A DNA stretch of 64,000 bases from RYN-230 sp963814645 (lineage in GTDB: Bacteria > Actinomycetota > Actinomycetes > Streptosporangiales > Streptosporangiaceae). Each line of letters starts with the position of its first letter. The stretch's first letter is position 1. The notes beneath the pieces are model-generated. The model saw only the letters and a list, made by a program, of their open reading frames with translations. It had not been told where the DNA came from and did not search any database. Positions 1-8,249 of the stretch are shown piece after piece. Location: the NCBI GenBank assembly GCA_963814645.1, contig CAWFDX010000001.1:248001-312000 (forward strand), in the 5' to 3' direction. The position numbers and the translations under genes are program-made.

Positions 1-883
1 TGTCCGGATTGCGGATGGCCCAGATGTGCTTGATCTTCCCGCCTGCGACGTCGAACGCGAACACCGTCGTGGTGACGCCGCCGTGCTGGGCGACCAGGCC
101 AGGCTGGCCGTTGACCGTGCGCTCGAGCAGCGTCAGGCCGGGTTCCCGGCTGGCGATGCCGGTGTAGAAGCGGGCGACCTGCTCGGCGCCTCCGATCGGC
201 CGCAGCGCGGCGGTGGCCAGGCCGCCGCCGTCTGCGGTGACCGTGGCACCCGGGTCGAGCAGGCCGACCAGGCCGTTGATGTCCTTGGCTTCCCACGCCC
301 GCTTGAAGTCCCGGATCAGGCCGGCCTGCCGGGCGGTGGGTGTGCCGGGAGGCTGCGCGGAGCGGACGCGGCGGCGGGCTGAGGTGGCCAGCTGGCGGCA
401 CGCCGCCGGCGTACGGCCGGTGACCTCGGCTACTTCGGCGAAGGGGTAGCGGAAGACGTCGTGCAGGATGAACGCGACGCGCTCGGCTGGGGTCATCGAC
501 TCGAGCACGACCAGGAAGGCCATGCTGACCGACTCATCCAGGGTGACCCGATCGGCCGGGTCGGCCGCGGCATCCGGCTGCCGTCTGGACCACTCGGCCG
601 GATCGGGCAGCGGCTCGGGCAGCCATGCGCCCACGTAGTGGTCCCGCCGCGCCCGAGCCGAGCCGAGCACGTTAAGGCAGATACGGCTGGCGACCTTGCT
701 CAGCCAGGCGCCTGGGTTCTCGATGCCTTCCCGTTGCGGAACCGGCAGGGCGTACCAGCGGGCGTAGGTCTCCTGCACGGCATCCTCGGCCTCGGCCAGT
801 GAGCCCAGCAATCGGTAGGCCAGGTTGATCAGCTGGCGCCGCTCGCTCATGATCGCGCTCAGCTCCGGGTCAGGCTGGCTCAC
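1..883 (-). CDS. ECF sigma factor, SigJ/ECF41-like (3' end outside window)
   Basis: RNA polymerase sigma factor of the long ECF type. The N-terminal half has sigma region 2 (INLAYRLLGSLAEAEDAVQE) and region 4 (MTPAERVAFILHDVF, then a PFAEVAEVTG helix-turn-helix). The C-terminal half is a SnoaL-like domain and runs to HIWAIRNPD, close to the usual end of the family, so only a few residues are missing. The GTG start at 883 is chosen because AAGGGAGG lies 8 nt upstream. In ECF41-type sigma factors the SnoaL domain controls activity in place of a separate anti-sigma factor (family knowledge). The gene is divergent from a carboxymuconolactone-decarboxylase-fold gene, the classic ECF41 partner, and the shared promoter region carries a perfect inverted repeat. 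Assignment to the family is firm; the exact subgroup is less so. Confidence 0.92.
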   Translation of the reverse strand, partial: MSQPDPELSAIMSERRQLINLAYRLLGSLAEAEDAVQETYARWYALPVPQREGIENPGAWLSKVASRICLNVLGSARARRDHYVGAWLPEPLPDPAEWSRRQPDAAADPADRVTLDESVSMAFLVVLESMTPAERVAFILHDVFRYPFAEVAEVTGRTPAACRQLATSARRRVRSAQPPGTPTARQAGLIRDFKRAWEAKDINGLVGLLDPGATVTADGGGLATAALRPIGGAEQVARFYTGIASREPGLTLLERTVNGQPGLVAQHGGVTTTVFAFDVAGGKIKHIWAIRNPD

Positions 884-936
884 GGTGCCGCCTCCCTTGG
901 TGGCTGCCACCCCCACCAGGTTGACAAGAGAGCGTC

Positions 937-973
937 CCGGAATGTGAGGCTGGCGCGTCACCTCACATTCCGG
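937..973. promoter_or_regulatory. 13-bp perfect inverted repeat between sigma factor and CMD gene
   Basis: CCGGAATGTGAGG (937-949) and CCTCACATTCCGG (961-973) are perfect inverted arms with an 11-nt spacer, midway between two divergent genes. Each arm reads CCTCACATTCCGG outward on its own strand, so both genes have the same element upstream. The TCACA core resembles the TGTCACA -35 element reported for ECF41 sigma factors, but I find no well-spaced CGTC -10 on either side (CGTA at 987-990 is 19 nt from the core). It could be two mirrored sigma recognition elements or a repressor operator. Confidence 0.6.
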
Positions 974-1036
974 AGGGCTGGATTGTCGTACTGCTGAGAC
1001 CCAATGACCAACGCTGTGAGAGGGGAAGACCTCGCC

Positions 1037-1537
1037 ATGTCCATGCCCACGACGACCAGCCCAGACAGCCTCCGGTCGCGGCTGCCCGACCCCAACCAGT
1101 TCATCCCCGAGTTCGCAGAAATCGCTGGGGCCATGTACAAGGCCACCGGGAACGGCTCGATCCCGCAGACCACGATTGGCCTGGTGCAGCTGCGCGCCGG
1201 GCAGATCATCGGGAACACCTACCACACCGTCCGGTCAACCGATGCCCTCCGCAAGGCCGGGGAAGCAGAGCAGCGCATCACCGCCGTGGTGTCATGGCGG
1301 GACGCCCCGTACTTCACCGATGCCGAACGGGTCGCACTGGAGCTCATGGAGGCCGTCCTCACCCCGAATCCGTCCGGGGAGCGCGTCGGCGACGAGCTGT
1401 CCGCCAGGGCGTCCGCCCACTACGACCACGCGGCGCTTTGGACGCTCACCATGGCGATCGGCCAGATGTGCTTCTTCATCCCCGTCGCTCTCATCGGCAG
1501 GCCGATCCCTGGCCAGGAACCGCATTGGAGTAAGTAG
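1037..1537 (+). CDS. Carboxymuconolactone decarboxylase/AhpD-fold protein lacking the catalytic cysteines
   Basis: 166-aa protein with the all-helical CMD/AhpD fold; LVQLRAGQI followed by a short motif, then AGEAEQRI, matches the family core. In redox-active members this stretch reads G-C-x-x-C-x-x-x-H. Here the two cysteine positions are Asn60 and His63 and the histidine position is Ser67, so peroxidase or thiol-disulfide chemistry as in AhpD is not expected. The ATG at 1037 is chosen over an in-frame ATG at 1004 because GAGAGGGGAAG precedes it at ribosome-binding distance. The gene is divergent from the SigJ-like sigma factor and probably under its control, as is usual for this gene pair. 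The role of a cysteine-free member is unknown. Confidence 0.85.
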   Translation: MSMPTTTSPDSLRSRLPDPNQFIPEFAEIAGAMYKATGNGSIPQTTIGLVQLRAGQIIGNTYHTVRSTDALRKAGEAEQRITAVVSWRDAPYFTDAERVALELMEAVLTPNPSGERVGDELSARASAHYDHAALWTLTMAIGQMCFFIPVALIGRPIPGQEPHWSK

Positions 1538-1564
1538 CGCGCGGAGCCGGTCAGGGGCCTGCAC

Positions 1565-2209
1565 TCAGGCGTTGAGGTAGGCCAGCACGGCGAGCACGCG
1601 GCGGTTGCCGTCCTCGTCGGGGTAGAGGTCCAGCTTGGTGAAGATATTGCTGATGTGCTTGTTGATCGCTTTCTCGGTGACCACCAGCCGGGCGGCGATG
1701 CCAGCGTTGGTGCGTCCCTCGGCCATCAGCGCGAGTACCTCGCGTTCTCTGGGGGTGAGACGGCTCAGCGGCTCGTCCCGGGCATGCCGGGCCAGCAACT
1801 GGGACACGACCTCAGGGTCCATGGCGGTACCGCCGCCGGCCACGATCCGCACCGCCTCGATGAACCGGCGCACATCCGACACCCGGTCCTTGAGCAGGTA
1901 GCCGAGGCCACCCCCCACCGTGGACAGCAGTTCCCTGGCGTAGAGCGGCTCGACGTGCTGGGACAGGACGAGCACCGGCAGCCCCGGTACCTGAGCCCGC
2001 GCCTCGATGGCTGCCTGCAAGCCCTCGTCGGTGAAGCTCGGCGGCAGGCGCACATCCACCACGGCCACGTCGGGCCGGTGGGTGACCAGGGCGGTCAGCA
2101 GATCCGGGCCGTTGTCCACTGCTGCCACGACGTCCATGTCGTACGCGGTGAGCAGCCGGATCAGCCCGTCCCGCAGCAGGGTCAGGTCCTCGCCAAGGAC
2201 AACTCGCAC
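1565..2209 (-). CDS. NarL/LuxR-type response regulator
   Basis: 214-aa response regulator. The receiver domain (about residues 1-120) has the acidic pocket near Glu7-Asp8, the phospho-acceptor Asp52 (VVDVRLPP) and the conserved Lys in LLKDR. A LuxR-type helix-turn-helix follows (LTPREREVLALMAEGRTNAGIA, then EKAINKHISNIFTKL), which binds DNA as a dimer after phosphorylation. The start overlaps the end of the histidine-kinase gene by 28 nt, so the two form one translationally coupled transcript. No specific target can be read from the window. The C-terminal LYPDEDGNRRVLAVLAYLNA matches actinobacterial NarL-family members. Confidence 0.93.
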   Translation of the reverse strand: MRVVLGEDLTLLRDGLIRLLTAYDMDVVAAVDNGPDLLTALVTHRPDVAVVDVRLPPSFTDEGLQAAIEARAQVPGLPVLVLSQHVEPLYARELLSTVGGGLGYLLKDRVSDVRRFIEAVRIVAGGGTAMDPEVVSQLLARHARDEPLSRLTPREREVLALMAEGRTNAGIAARLVVTEKAINKHISNIFTKLDLYPDEDGNRRVLAVLAYLNA

Positions 2210-3438
2210 GGCAGCTCCATGGTGACGACTGTCGGCCCCCCGGTCGGGCTGGTCAGGGCCAGCACCCCGTCGAAGGCAGCCAGCCGACGCTCAACGCCGC
2301 GGAGCCCACCGCCGGGCCGCAACGTGGCGCCGCCGGTGCCGTTGTCGCCGACGATCGCGACCAGCCTGCCCGAATCGTATTCCACCTGCACCCAGGCCCG
2401 GTTCGCGCCGCTGTGCTTGATCACGTTGGCCAGCGCCTCGGCGACGGCGAAGTAGACGGCCGACTCCACCGGCGGTGACGCCCGGCCGGCCAGCTCGATA
2501 TGCAGGTCCACCGGGAGCGGCAGGCTCAGCGTGAGCGCCCGCACGGCCCCGTCGAGGCCACGCTCGGCCAGCACCGGCGGGTGGATGCCGCGGACGAGGG
2601 TGCGCAGCTCGGTCAGAGCCTGCCCGCTCGACGCGCGAGCCTCGGCGAGCAGGTTCAGGGCCAGGTCGGGGTTTTCCCGGAGCACCTGCTCGGCGAACCC
2701 GATGTTCATGCCCAGCGAGACCAGCCGGGCCTGCGCCCCGTCGTGCAGGTCACGCTCGATCCGGCGCAGCTCGGCCGCGGAGGCGTCCACCGCCTGGGAG
2801 CGCGACTCGGCCAGCTGACCCACCTGGGTGGCCATCGCCTCCCGGGTCGGGGCCAGCAGCGATGCCGCGGCCCAGGCATGTGCTCGGAGCAGCAGCGGCC
2901 CAGCGAAGGGAACGAGTGACAGCATGCCCAGGAAGAGCACCTGCCCCCAGAAACTTGGCGGTGCCGTGCTCCACAAGCCGAACAGCCACGCCCCTAGGTC
3001 GGCCACCACCGTCCAGATACCGGCCACCACCATGAAGGCGGGCAGCAGCCCGAGGACTACGCTCACCGGCACGCTGACCAGCGCCCACAGCAGATCCCGC
3101 CAGGTCGCCGGGTCGGTGAGCAGCCACTTGCACCGCTGCAGCCGCCCGATCAGCCCGTTGGTGAGCTCCACCGGCCGGGGGCGGTACGGCGTCGCGATCG
3201 TCACCCCCGACCAGTGCCGCGCCCAGCGGCGCTGGGTGCTGGCCAGCCTCCGCATGGCCAGCAGGCTCATTGGCGCGAGCAGGATCCCGATGCCGCCGGC
3301 CAGGGTGATCAGGGAGAGCAGGCAGGCAACGAAGAGCAGCAGGCCGACCAGCGAGACCACGGCCTGGACCATGCCGCGAACGCAGGTCACCAAGGTCAGC
3401 CTGACCAGCCGGCTGAAGACGCCGCTGTGATGACTCAT
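2182..3438 (-). CDS. DesK/NarX-type sensor histidine kinase
   Basis: 418-aa membrane histidine kinase. The N-terminal half has four or more hydrophobic segments (about residues 16-60, 117-155 and 165-195) resembling the actinobacterial 'putative sensor' domain, without a large extracytoplasmic loop, so it probably senses the membrane or a hydrophobic ligand. The dimerisation helix carries the phospho-accepting His232 (RIERDLHDGAQARL), and an HATPase_c domain follows (EALANVIKHSG, GDNGTGG). The ATG at 3438 is chosen because GGGAGG lies about 5 nt upstream; longer in-frame starts lack one. It pairs with the overlapping response regulator downstream. Its signal is unknown. Confidence 0.92.
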   Translation of the reverse strand: MSHHSGVFSRLVRLTLVTCVRGMVQAVVSLVGLLLFVACLLSLITLAGGIGILLAPMSLLAMRRLASTQRRWARHWSGVTIATPYRPRPVELTNGLIGRLQRCKWLLTDPATWRDLLWALVSVPVSVVLGLLPAFMVVAGIWTVVADLGAWLFGLWSTAPPSFWGQVLFLGMLSLVPFAGPLLLRAHAWAAASLLAPTREAMATQVGQLAESRSQAVDASAAELRRIERDLHDGAQARLVSLGMNIGFAEQVLRENPDLALNLLAEARASSGQALTELRTLVRGIHPPVLAERGLDGAVRALTLSLPLPVDLHIELAGRASPPVESAVYFAVAEALANVIKHSGANRAWVQVEYDSGRLVAIVGDNGTGGATLRPGGGLRGVERRLAAFDGVLALTSPTGGPTVVTMELPCELSLART

Positions 3439-3644
3439 CCGTACCTCCCGCTCCGGACCTGTCCCAGCGACTCCATCATGTGGGCCGGCGGCCCCCATCT
3501 CGGTGGAGCTAACACCACTTTGTGTGACCACGTTTCCGCACTAATCATGTCGCGGCCGGATGTATCTGGCCCCCAGGCCACGCCTCTGTCCTGGTAAAAC
3601 GGCCGGTCTGCAGGCTGGCCGAACTCGTAGCACAGGGGGAACCC

Positions 3645-4334
3645 ATGCCTGTACTGAGCCAGTACTGGTTCCACAACGGCTTCTTCGAGGGGCCATTCGA
3701 CGTGTTCAACGAGCCGTACCCGGACGGCGGCTGGGCGTGGATCTCGAACGGGTCGTCGTCCGCGGCGACGCTGGTCTGGAACCGCCCGGACGGGGAACAC
3801 GCGGTTAACCTGGCCGGGCAGCTCAACACCGGTGACGTGCTCAGCACGGTTGACGGCGTGCTGGGCAGCCAGGCCTCCCGGACCAGCGGCATCCTGGTCC
3901 AGGGCGTGTTCTGGCCGTCGGTGCCGTATTACGGCAGCGACCCGGGGCGGCATCCGGCCTCGATGATGCTCGTCCGGGTGTACTTCGACTTCCACGTTCC
4001 GACGCCCTGGTACTGCTCGGACGCGGACGGCGACATCGACTACTACCTGGTGCTGTACCTGGACGGGTCCGGCCATGCCCAGGGCTACGTGGACGGCTGG
4101 AGCTACCACTACGACGGCGGCGGCCCGTTCTGCACCGGGTCCATCAATGACCTGCTGAACAAGGCTGTCCCGGGCGCGATCCCGCAGGTGCAGAAGATCC
4201 TGGACAGCAAGCTGGCCGTGCTGGACGCGTTCACGTTCTCCACCATGTACTTCCTGCCCGGGTCGGGGACGTCCAGCGCGGGTGACCATGCCGAGAACGC
4301 CGACACCGATCTCGCCGTAGCGGTGCTGCCGTAA
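3645..4334 (+). CDS. Conserved hypothetical protein, aromatic-rich
   Basis: 229-aa protein that I do not recognise. It has no signal peptide or membrane segment. It is rich in Trp, Tyr and Phe (SQYWFHNGFFEGPFDVFNEP near the N-terminus) and alternates short beta-prone strands, for example MLVRVYFDFHV and DIDYYLVLYLDG, suggesting a soluble beta-rich fold. AGGGGG lies upstream of the ATG. The next gene follows 25 nt later in the same direction, and the pair ends at a strong hairpin, so they are probably one transcript. Codon use is normal for the region, which supports a real gene. Confidence 0.7.
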   Translation: MPVLSQYWFHNGFFEGPFDVFNEPYPDGGWAWISNGSSSAATLVWNRPDGEHAVNLAGQLNTGDVLSTVDGVLGSQASRTSGILVQGVFWPSVPYYGSDPGRHPASMMLVRVYFDFHVPTPWYCSDADGDIDYYLVLYLDGSGHAQGYVDGWSYHYDGGGPFCTGSINDLLNKAVPGAIPQVQKILDSKLAVLDAFTFSTMYFLPGSGTSSAGDHAENADTDLAVAVLP

Positions 4335-4359
4335 CGGCCTGGGGGCAAGGAGGACCACG

Positions 4360-4659
4360 ATGAGGTACGACGTGATCGAGCGCCTGGAGGCGCTGCTTCG
4401 GGACGAGGGATTCACCAGCTTCAGCACGCTGCGGGCCAGTCACGACGTGACGCTGACCGCGGCCAAGGGCGAGACCAAGCTGGTCACCCACATCAGCGAC
4501 CGGGTGTCCGTGCCGTCCCGGGCCCAGCCGCACGAGGACGTGCCCGACCCGTCGGTGATCGCGGTACGCCCGCAGGTCCCCGGCGTGCCAGCCGACCCGG
4601 CGACCGGCAGCCCGGGACGGGCCGGCGGCAGCGGCGGGGGTGTCAGCCCAGCCCGCTGA
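4360..4659 (+). CDS. Small hypothetical protein with Gly/Pro-rich tail
   Basis: 99-aa protein of unknown function. The first 60 residues look folded: an amphipathic helix (VIERLEALLRDEGF) followed by strand-like segments. The last 35 residues are Pro/Gly-rich and probably disordered. AAGGAGG sits 6-7 nt before the ATG, a strong ribosome-binding site that argues for expression. It follows the aromatic-rich hypothetical gene by 25 nt and ends just before a transcription terminator shared with the convergent DUF445 gene. Confidence 0.65.
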   Translation: MRYDVIERLEALLRDEGFTSFSTLRASHDVTLTAAKGETKLVTHISDRVSVPSRAQPHEDVPDPSVIAVRPQVPGVPADPATGSPGRAGGSGGGVSPAR

Positions 4660-4667
4660 CCGCGTTA

Positions 4668-4699
4668 GTGGGCCCGCCCGGCTCAGCCGGCGGGCCCAC
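4668..4699. terminator. Bidirectional terminator hairpin
   Basis: GTGGGCCCGCC (4668-4678) pairs with GGCGGGCCCAC (4689-4699). The stem continues inward as GGCT/AGCC with one bulged C, giving about 15 base pairs. It lies between the convergent ends of the 99-aa gene and the DUF445 gene. There is no long U-tract, which is usual for actinobacterial terminators. Confidence 0.8.
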
Positions 4700-4721
4700 G
4701 TCAAATCAGGCCCAGGTTAGA

Positions 4722-6008
4722 TCAGGACGCCGCGAGGACGATGGCATGCAAGGCCAGCCCGACGGCCGCGCCGACCACCGTGCCATTGATCCGGATGTAC
4801 TGCAGGTCGCGGCCGAGGAGCAGTTCCAGCTGGCTGGACGTCTCGGCCGCGTCCCAGCGCTCGATGGTCCCGGTGACCAGCCCGGCCAGCTCGTCGTGGA
4901 ACTGATCGGCCAGCGCCCGGGCCCCGGACTCGATCATCCGGTCCAGGCCCTGCTGCAGGCGGCGGTCTGAGCCGAGCCGCTGCCCGGCCGCGGCCAGTGC
5001 CTCGGTCAGCCGGCGGCGCAGCTCAGAGCCGGGGTCGGCTGCCTGGGCCCGCAGCCCCTCTTTGGCCTGCTGCCACAGCGGGGAGGACCAGTCCCGCAAC
5101 GCGGCGCTGCCCAACACGTCGCGCTTGAGACGCTCGCCGCGCGCCCGCAACTCCGGGTCGGTCTCCAGGCGGTCAGGCAGCCCGGCGATCCACGCGTCGA
5201 ATTGCTGCCGCGCCTGGTCGTTGGGATCGGCGGCCATCCCGAGCAGCCGCTGGCGCAGCCGGGCGTACAGGCGGTCGAAGGCCCGCCGGTAGACGGCTTC
5301 CGGTACCCAGCGCGGCCGCTCAATCTCGAACAGCTCGCGCAACTCCTCGTAGTGGCCGCCGATGTAGCCATCGGCACCGGACAGGATGGTGTTGAACAAC
5401 TCGGCGTGGTGGCCTTCGGCAATAGCGACCCGCAGCACCCGCCCGGCCAGCGGCGCCACCTCGACGGCGTCAATGGCCCGGGTCAGCTCGGCGGTGATGA
5501 TGCGCTGGACATCCTCGTCGCGGAGTGTCCCGGCTACGGCGACGGCCGCATCCGCCGCGTAACCGGCGAAGCGTTCGGCGTTAGCCTCGTCGGCCAGCCA
5601 GGCGGCCAGCCGGGGCACCAGGTTCGCGGAGCTGATCCGCTCGGCCAGCACGTCGGCGCTAAGGAAATTCGCCTGGACGAACTGGCCCAGGGTGGCCGCG
5701 AACTGGTCCTTGCGTTCCACGATCAGCGCGGTGTGCGGTATCGGCAGGCCTAGCGGGTGACGGAACAGCGCCGTCACCGCGAACCAGTCGGCGATGCCGC
5801 CGACCATGGACGCCTCGGCACCGGCCTGGACGTAGCCGAGCAGTACACCGTGCGCCCCGACCGCCGTCACGACGGCGAACAGCACCGTTGACCCGGCGAG
5901 CAGCGCGGTAGCCCGGCGCCGCGCCGCCGCCAGCCCGCGGGCCCGCAGCGCCGGGTCATCCCTGGACGTGGATACCGGCGCGGCGGACCTCGGTTCGGTA
6001 CGTACCAT
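4722..6008 (-). CDS. DUF445 family membrane protein
   Basis: 428-aa protein of the DUF445 (YjiN-like) family, whose function is unknown. One transmembrane helix lies near the N-terminus (about residues 34-60), followed by the family signature ASMVGGIADWFAVTALFRHP. A long charged helical central region comes next, and a second membrane helix lies at the extreme C-terminus within the hallmark NGTVVGAAVGLALHAI. This gives a hairpin-like topology with a large soluble domain. The ATG at 6008 is chosen because GGGAG lies upstream; the reading frame is open further back but reaches into the opposing nudC promoter region. The gene is convergent with the hypothetical pair and divergent from nudC. Confidence 0.9.
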   Translation of the reverse strand: MVRTEPRSAAPVSTSRDDPALRARGLAAARRRATALLAGSTVLFAVVTAVGAHGVLLGYVQAGAEASMVGGIADWFAVTALFRHPLGLPIPHTALIVERKDQFAATLGQFVQANFLSADVLAERISSANLVPRLAAWLADEANAERFAGYAADAAVAVAGTLRDEDVQRIITAELTRAIDAVEVAPLAGRVLRVAIAEGHHAELFNTILSGADGYIGGHYEELRELFEIERPRWVPEAVYRRAFDRLYARLRQRLLGMAADPNDQARQQFDAWIAGLPDRLETDPELRARGERLKRDVLGSAALRDWSSPLWQQAKEGLRAQAADPGSELRRRLTEALAAAGQRLGSDRRLQQGLDRMIESGARALADQFHDELAGLVTGTIERWDAAETSSQLELLLGRDLQYIRINGTVVGAAVGLALHAIVLAAS

Positions 6009-6145
6009 CTGGCAGCTCCCGGATCGGTCCACGGCAACGATGATCAGACTCGTCAACGATATTGAGGCTGCCGGGCCGGTCTGGTCCGAAGACCCCGCTG
6101 CGTAGTCTCGGATCTGCCTCAACCACCCAACGAAGGGGCAGCGGG

Positions 6146-7084
6146 ATGAGCTTCTCGCTTACACCGAGTCAAGTGAGCCTGATGTATTCGGGGTGTCCCC
6201 TGGACCGGGCCAGCTACCGCCGGGCCGATCCCAGCTGGATTGCGGGGCTTCTCGGCGATGTTTCGACGGCCCGGCTGATACCGGTCTGGCAAGATCACTG
6301 CCTGGTTTCCGGCGACCCGCCAATGCCGGTCATGGCCGCCGACCCCAGCCGCCACGCCACGCTGCGCGAATTGAGCGCACCCGTGTTCCTCGGCCTGGAC
6401 GGGGCGGCCGGCCTCTTCGCCGTGGACTTGTCGTCGCTCCCGGAGGAGCGTGCCCTGCGCGCGGCCGGGGCCGAGCGGATGCTGGATGTGCGCGGTCTCG
6501 TTGGCCGTGTGCCGCCGGCCGAAGCGGCGATCCTCGGGTATGCCCGCGGGCTGCTGTACTGGCACCGCTGTCAGCAGTTCTGCGGTGTCTGCGGGTCCCC
6601 GACCCAGCCGCAGCAGGCCGGGCACGTCCGGGTCTGCCAGCGGGACGGTTGCGCGCAGATCCACTTCCCACGGATCGCGCCTGCCGTGATCATGCTGGTC
6701 GAAGCGCCCGGGACGCCGCGGCGGTGCCTGCTGGCCCGGCACCGCGGCTCGGCTCCGGGCGGATACTCCACGCTGGCCGGATTCGTGGAAATCGGCGAGA
6801 GCCTGGAGGACGCCGTGCGCCGTGAGGTGGCCGAGGAGACCGGCGTTCCCGTCGGGCCGGTCAGCTACGTGGCCTCGCAGGCCTGGCCGTTTCCGGCCGG
6901 GCTGATGATTGGCTTCCGGGCCAGCGCGGAAGACGACGCGATTTCCGTTGATGGTGAGGAGATCATGGAAGCTCGCTGGTTCACCCAGGCCGAACTGGCC
7001 GGGCGGGCGGCTTCCGGGCACCCATTCGGCCGGCCCGATTCGATCGACCGCCATCTGCTGCAGTCCTGGCTGGCCGGGCCGTAA
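6146..7084 (+). CDS. nudC: NADH pyrophosphatase, Nudix family
   Basis: 312-aa NudC-type hydrolase, which cleaves NADH to NMNH and AMP and, in some bacteria, removes NAD caps from RNA. The order is an N-terminal domain, a four-cysteine zinc ribbon (FCGVCG, then VCQRDGC), the Nudix box (GFVEIGESLEDAVRREVAEE) and the NudC-specific SQAWPFP motif that replaces the usual SQPWPFP. All catalytic glutamates of the Nudix box are present. The ATG at 6146 is used, with AAGGGG upstream; an in-frame start at 6062 would add an unlikely Arg-rich extension. It appears monocistronic. Confidence 0.95.
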   Translation: MSFSLTPSQVSLMYSGCPLDRASYRRADPSWIAGLLGDVSTARLIPVWQDHCLVSGDPPMPVMAADPSRHATLRELSAPVFLGLDGAAGLFAVDLSSLPEERALRAAGAERMLDVRGLVGRVPPAEAAILGYARGLLYWHRCQQFCGVCGSPTQPQQAGHVRVCQRDGCAQIHFPRIAPAVIMLVEAPGTPRRCLLARHRGSAPGGYSTLAGFVEIGESLEDAVRREVAEETGVPVGPVSYVASQAWPFPAGLMIGFRASAEDDAISVDGEEIMEARWFTQAELAGRAASGHPFGRPDSIDRHLLQSWLAGP

Positions 7085-7217
7085 CGGGGCGCACCCGGGC
7101 ACTGCGGGTCAACTCTCCATACACGGCACACGGTTGTGAAGATGTCACGGCTTCGGCCCAGGGTGCGGAAAGGCGGTAACGTGAATAGGGCGCGGATCGC
7201 GCTCCGGAGGGGGCACC

Positions 7218-8249
7218 ATGACAGCCGCAGAAGCTGATCCCGGGACGAGGACGCCCCGGCGACGACGCCGTGAGCCGCCCATCCGCCGTGAGCCGGCCGG
7301 CCGGAGCCAGCCGCCCGGCGCCCCCGATCTGGATGTCGGCATCCTCATCACGATCCGCTCCCTGCTCCCGGACCTGGCCCCGGTCGAGCAGCGGGTGGCC
7401 CAGGCCGTGCTGGACGACCCAAGTGGGGTGGCCTGGCGGAGCATCTCCGAGCTGGCCCGCTTCTGCGGTACGTCGGCCACCAGCGTGGTGCGGTTCTGCC
7501 GGGCGATCGGGCTGCGCGGCTACCCGGAACTGCGCCTGGCACTGGCCGGCGCGGTGGCGCACGACGACGCGTCGGCGGTCGCGGCGGCGTCCAGCGACAT
7601 CGACCCGGACGACGACGCGGTGACAGTGATCAAGAAGATCGCCTACGCGGACGCGGCCGCGGTCACCGAAACCGCCAGCCGCCTGGACACCGGCACGCTG
7701 GTCCAGGTGGTCGACGCGCTGTCCACGGCGGGCCGGATCGACATCTACGGCGTCGGGGCGAGCGGTTTCGTGGCCGTGGACCTGCAGATGAAGCTGCAGC
7801 GCATCGCCAAGACGGCGTTCGCCCTGCCGGACCCGCACCTGGCCATCCAGTCCGCCGCGCTGCGCAACCCGGGCGACGTGGCGATCGGCCTGTCGCACAC
7901 CGGCACCACGGTGGACACGATCGACGCGCTGGCCGAGGCCCGTTCGCACGGGGCGACCACGGTGGCGGTGACCAACTTCCCGTGGTCGCCGATCACCGAG
8001 GTGGCCGACTTCACCCTGCTCACCGCAGCCCGCGAGACCGCGTTCCGGTCCGGCGCGATGACCAGCCGGATCGCGCAGCTGACCGTGGTGGACTGCCTGT
8101 TCGTCCTGCTGGCGCGGCGCGATCTGCCGGCCACGATGGACGCGCTGGAGCGGACATTCGCCGCGGCTCAGGACAAGCGGGTGCGCCGCCCGCGCCAGGC
8201 ACGGTCGTTAACACCGGAGCCGGACTGGCCGCGCAAGCTCAGCCTTTGA
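7218..8249 (+). CDS. MurR/RpiR-family transcriptional regulator
   Basis: 343-aa regulator with a basic, Pro/Arg-rich N-terminal extension of about 35 residues. An RpiR-type helix-turn-helix follows (SISELARFCGTSATSVVRFCRAIG), then a sugar-phosphate-binding SIS domain (IYGVGASGFVAVDLQMKL, IGLSHTGTTVDTI). Members sense phosphosugars such as MurNAc-6-P and repress or activate the matching uptake operon. The gene converges on, and overlaps by 11 nt, the permease gene of a sugar ABC importer beside a MurQ fusion. MurNAc- or amino-sugar-6-phosphate control of this locus is therefore the likely role (inference). GGAGGGGG upstream supports the ATG. Confidence 0.92.
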   Translation: MTAAEADPGTRTPRRRRREPPIRREPAGRSQPPGAPDLDVGILITIRSLLPDLAPVEQRVAQAVLDDPSGVAWRSISELARFCGTSATSVVRFCRAIGLRGYPELRLALAGAVAHDDASAVAAASSDIDPDDDAVTVIKKIAYADAAAVTETASRLDTGTLVQVVDALSTAGRIDIYGVGASGFVAVDLQMKLQRIAKTAFALPDPHLAIQSAALRNPGDVAIGLSHTGTTVDTIDALAEARSHGATTVAVTNFPWSPITEVADFTLLTAARETAFRSGAMTSRIAQLTVVDCLFVLLARRDLPATMDALERTFAAAQDKRVRRPRQARSLTPEPDWPRKLSL

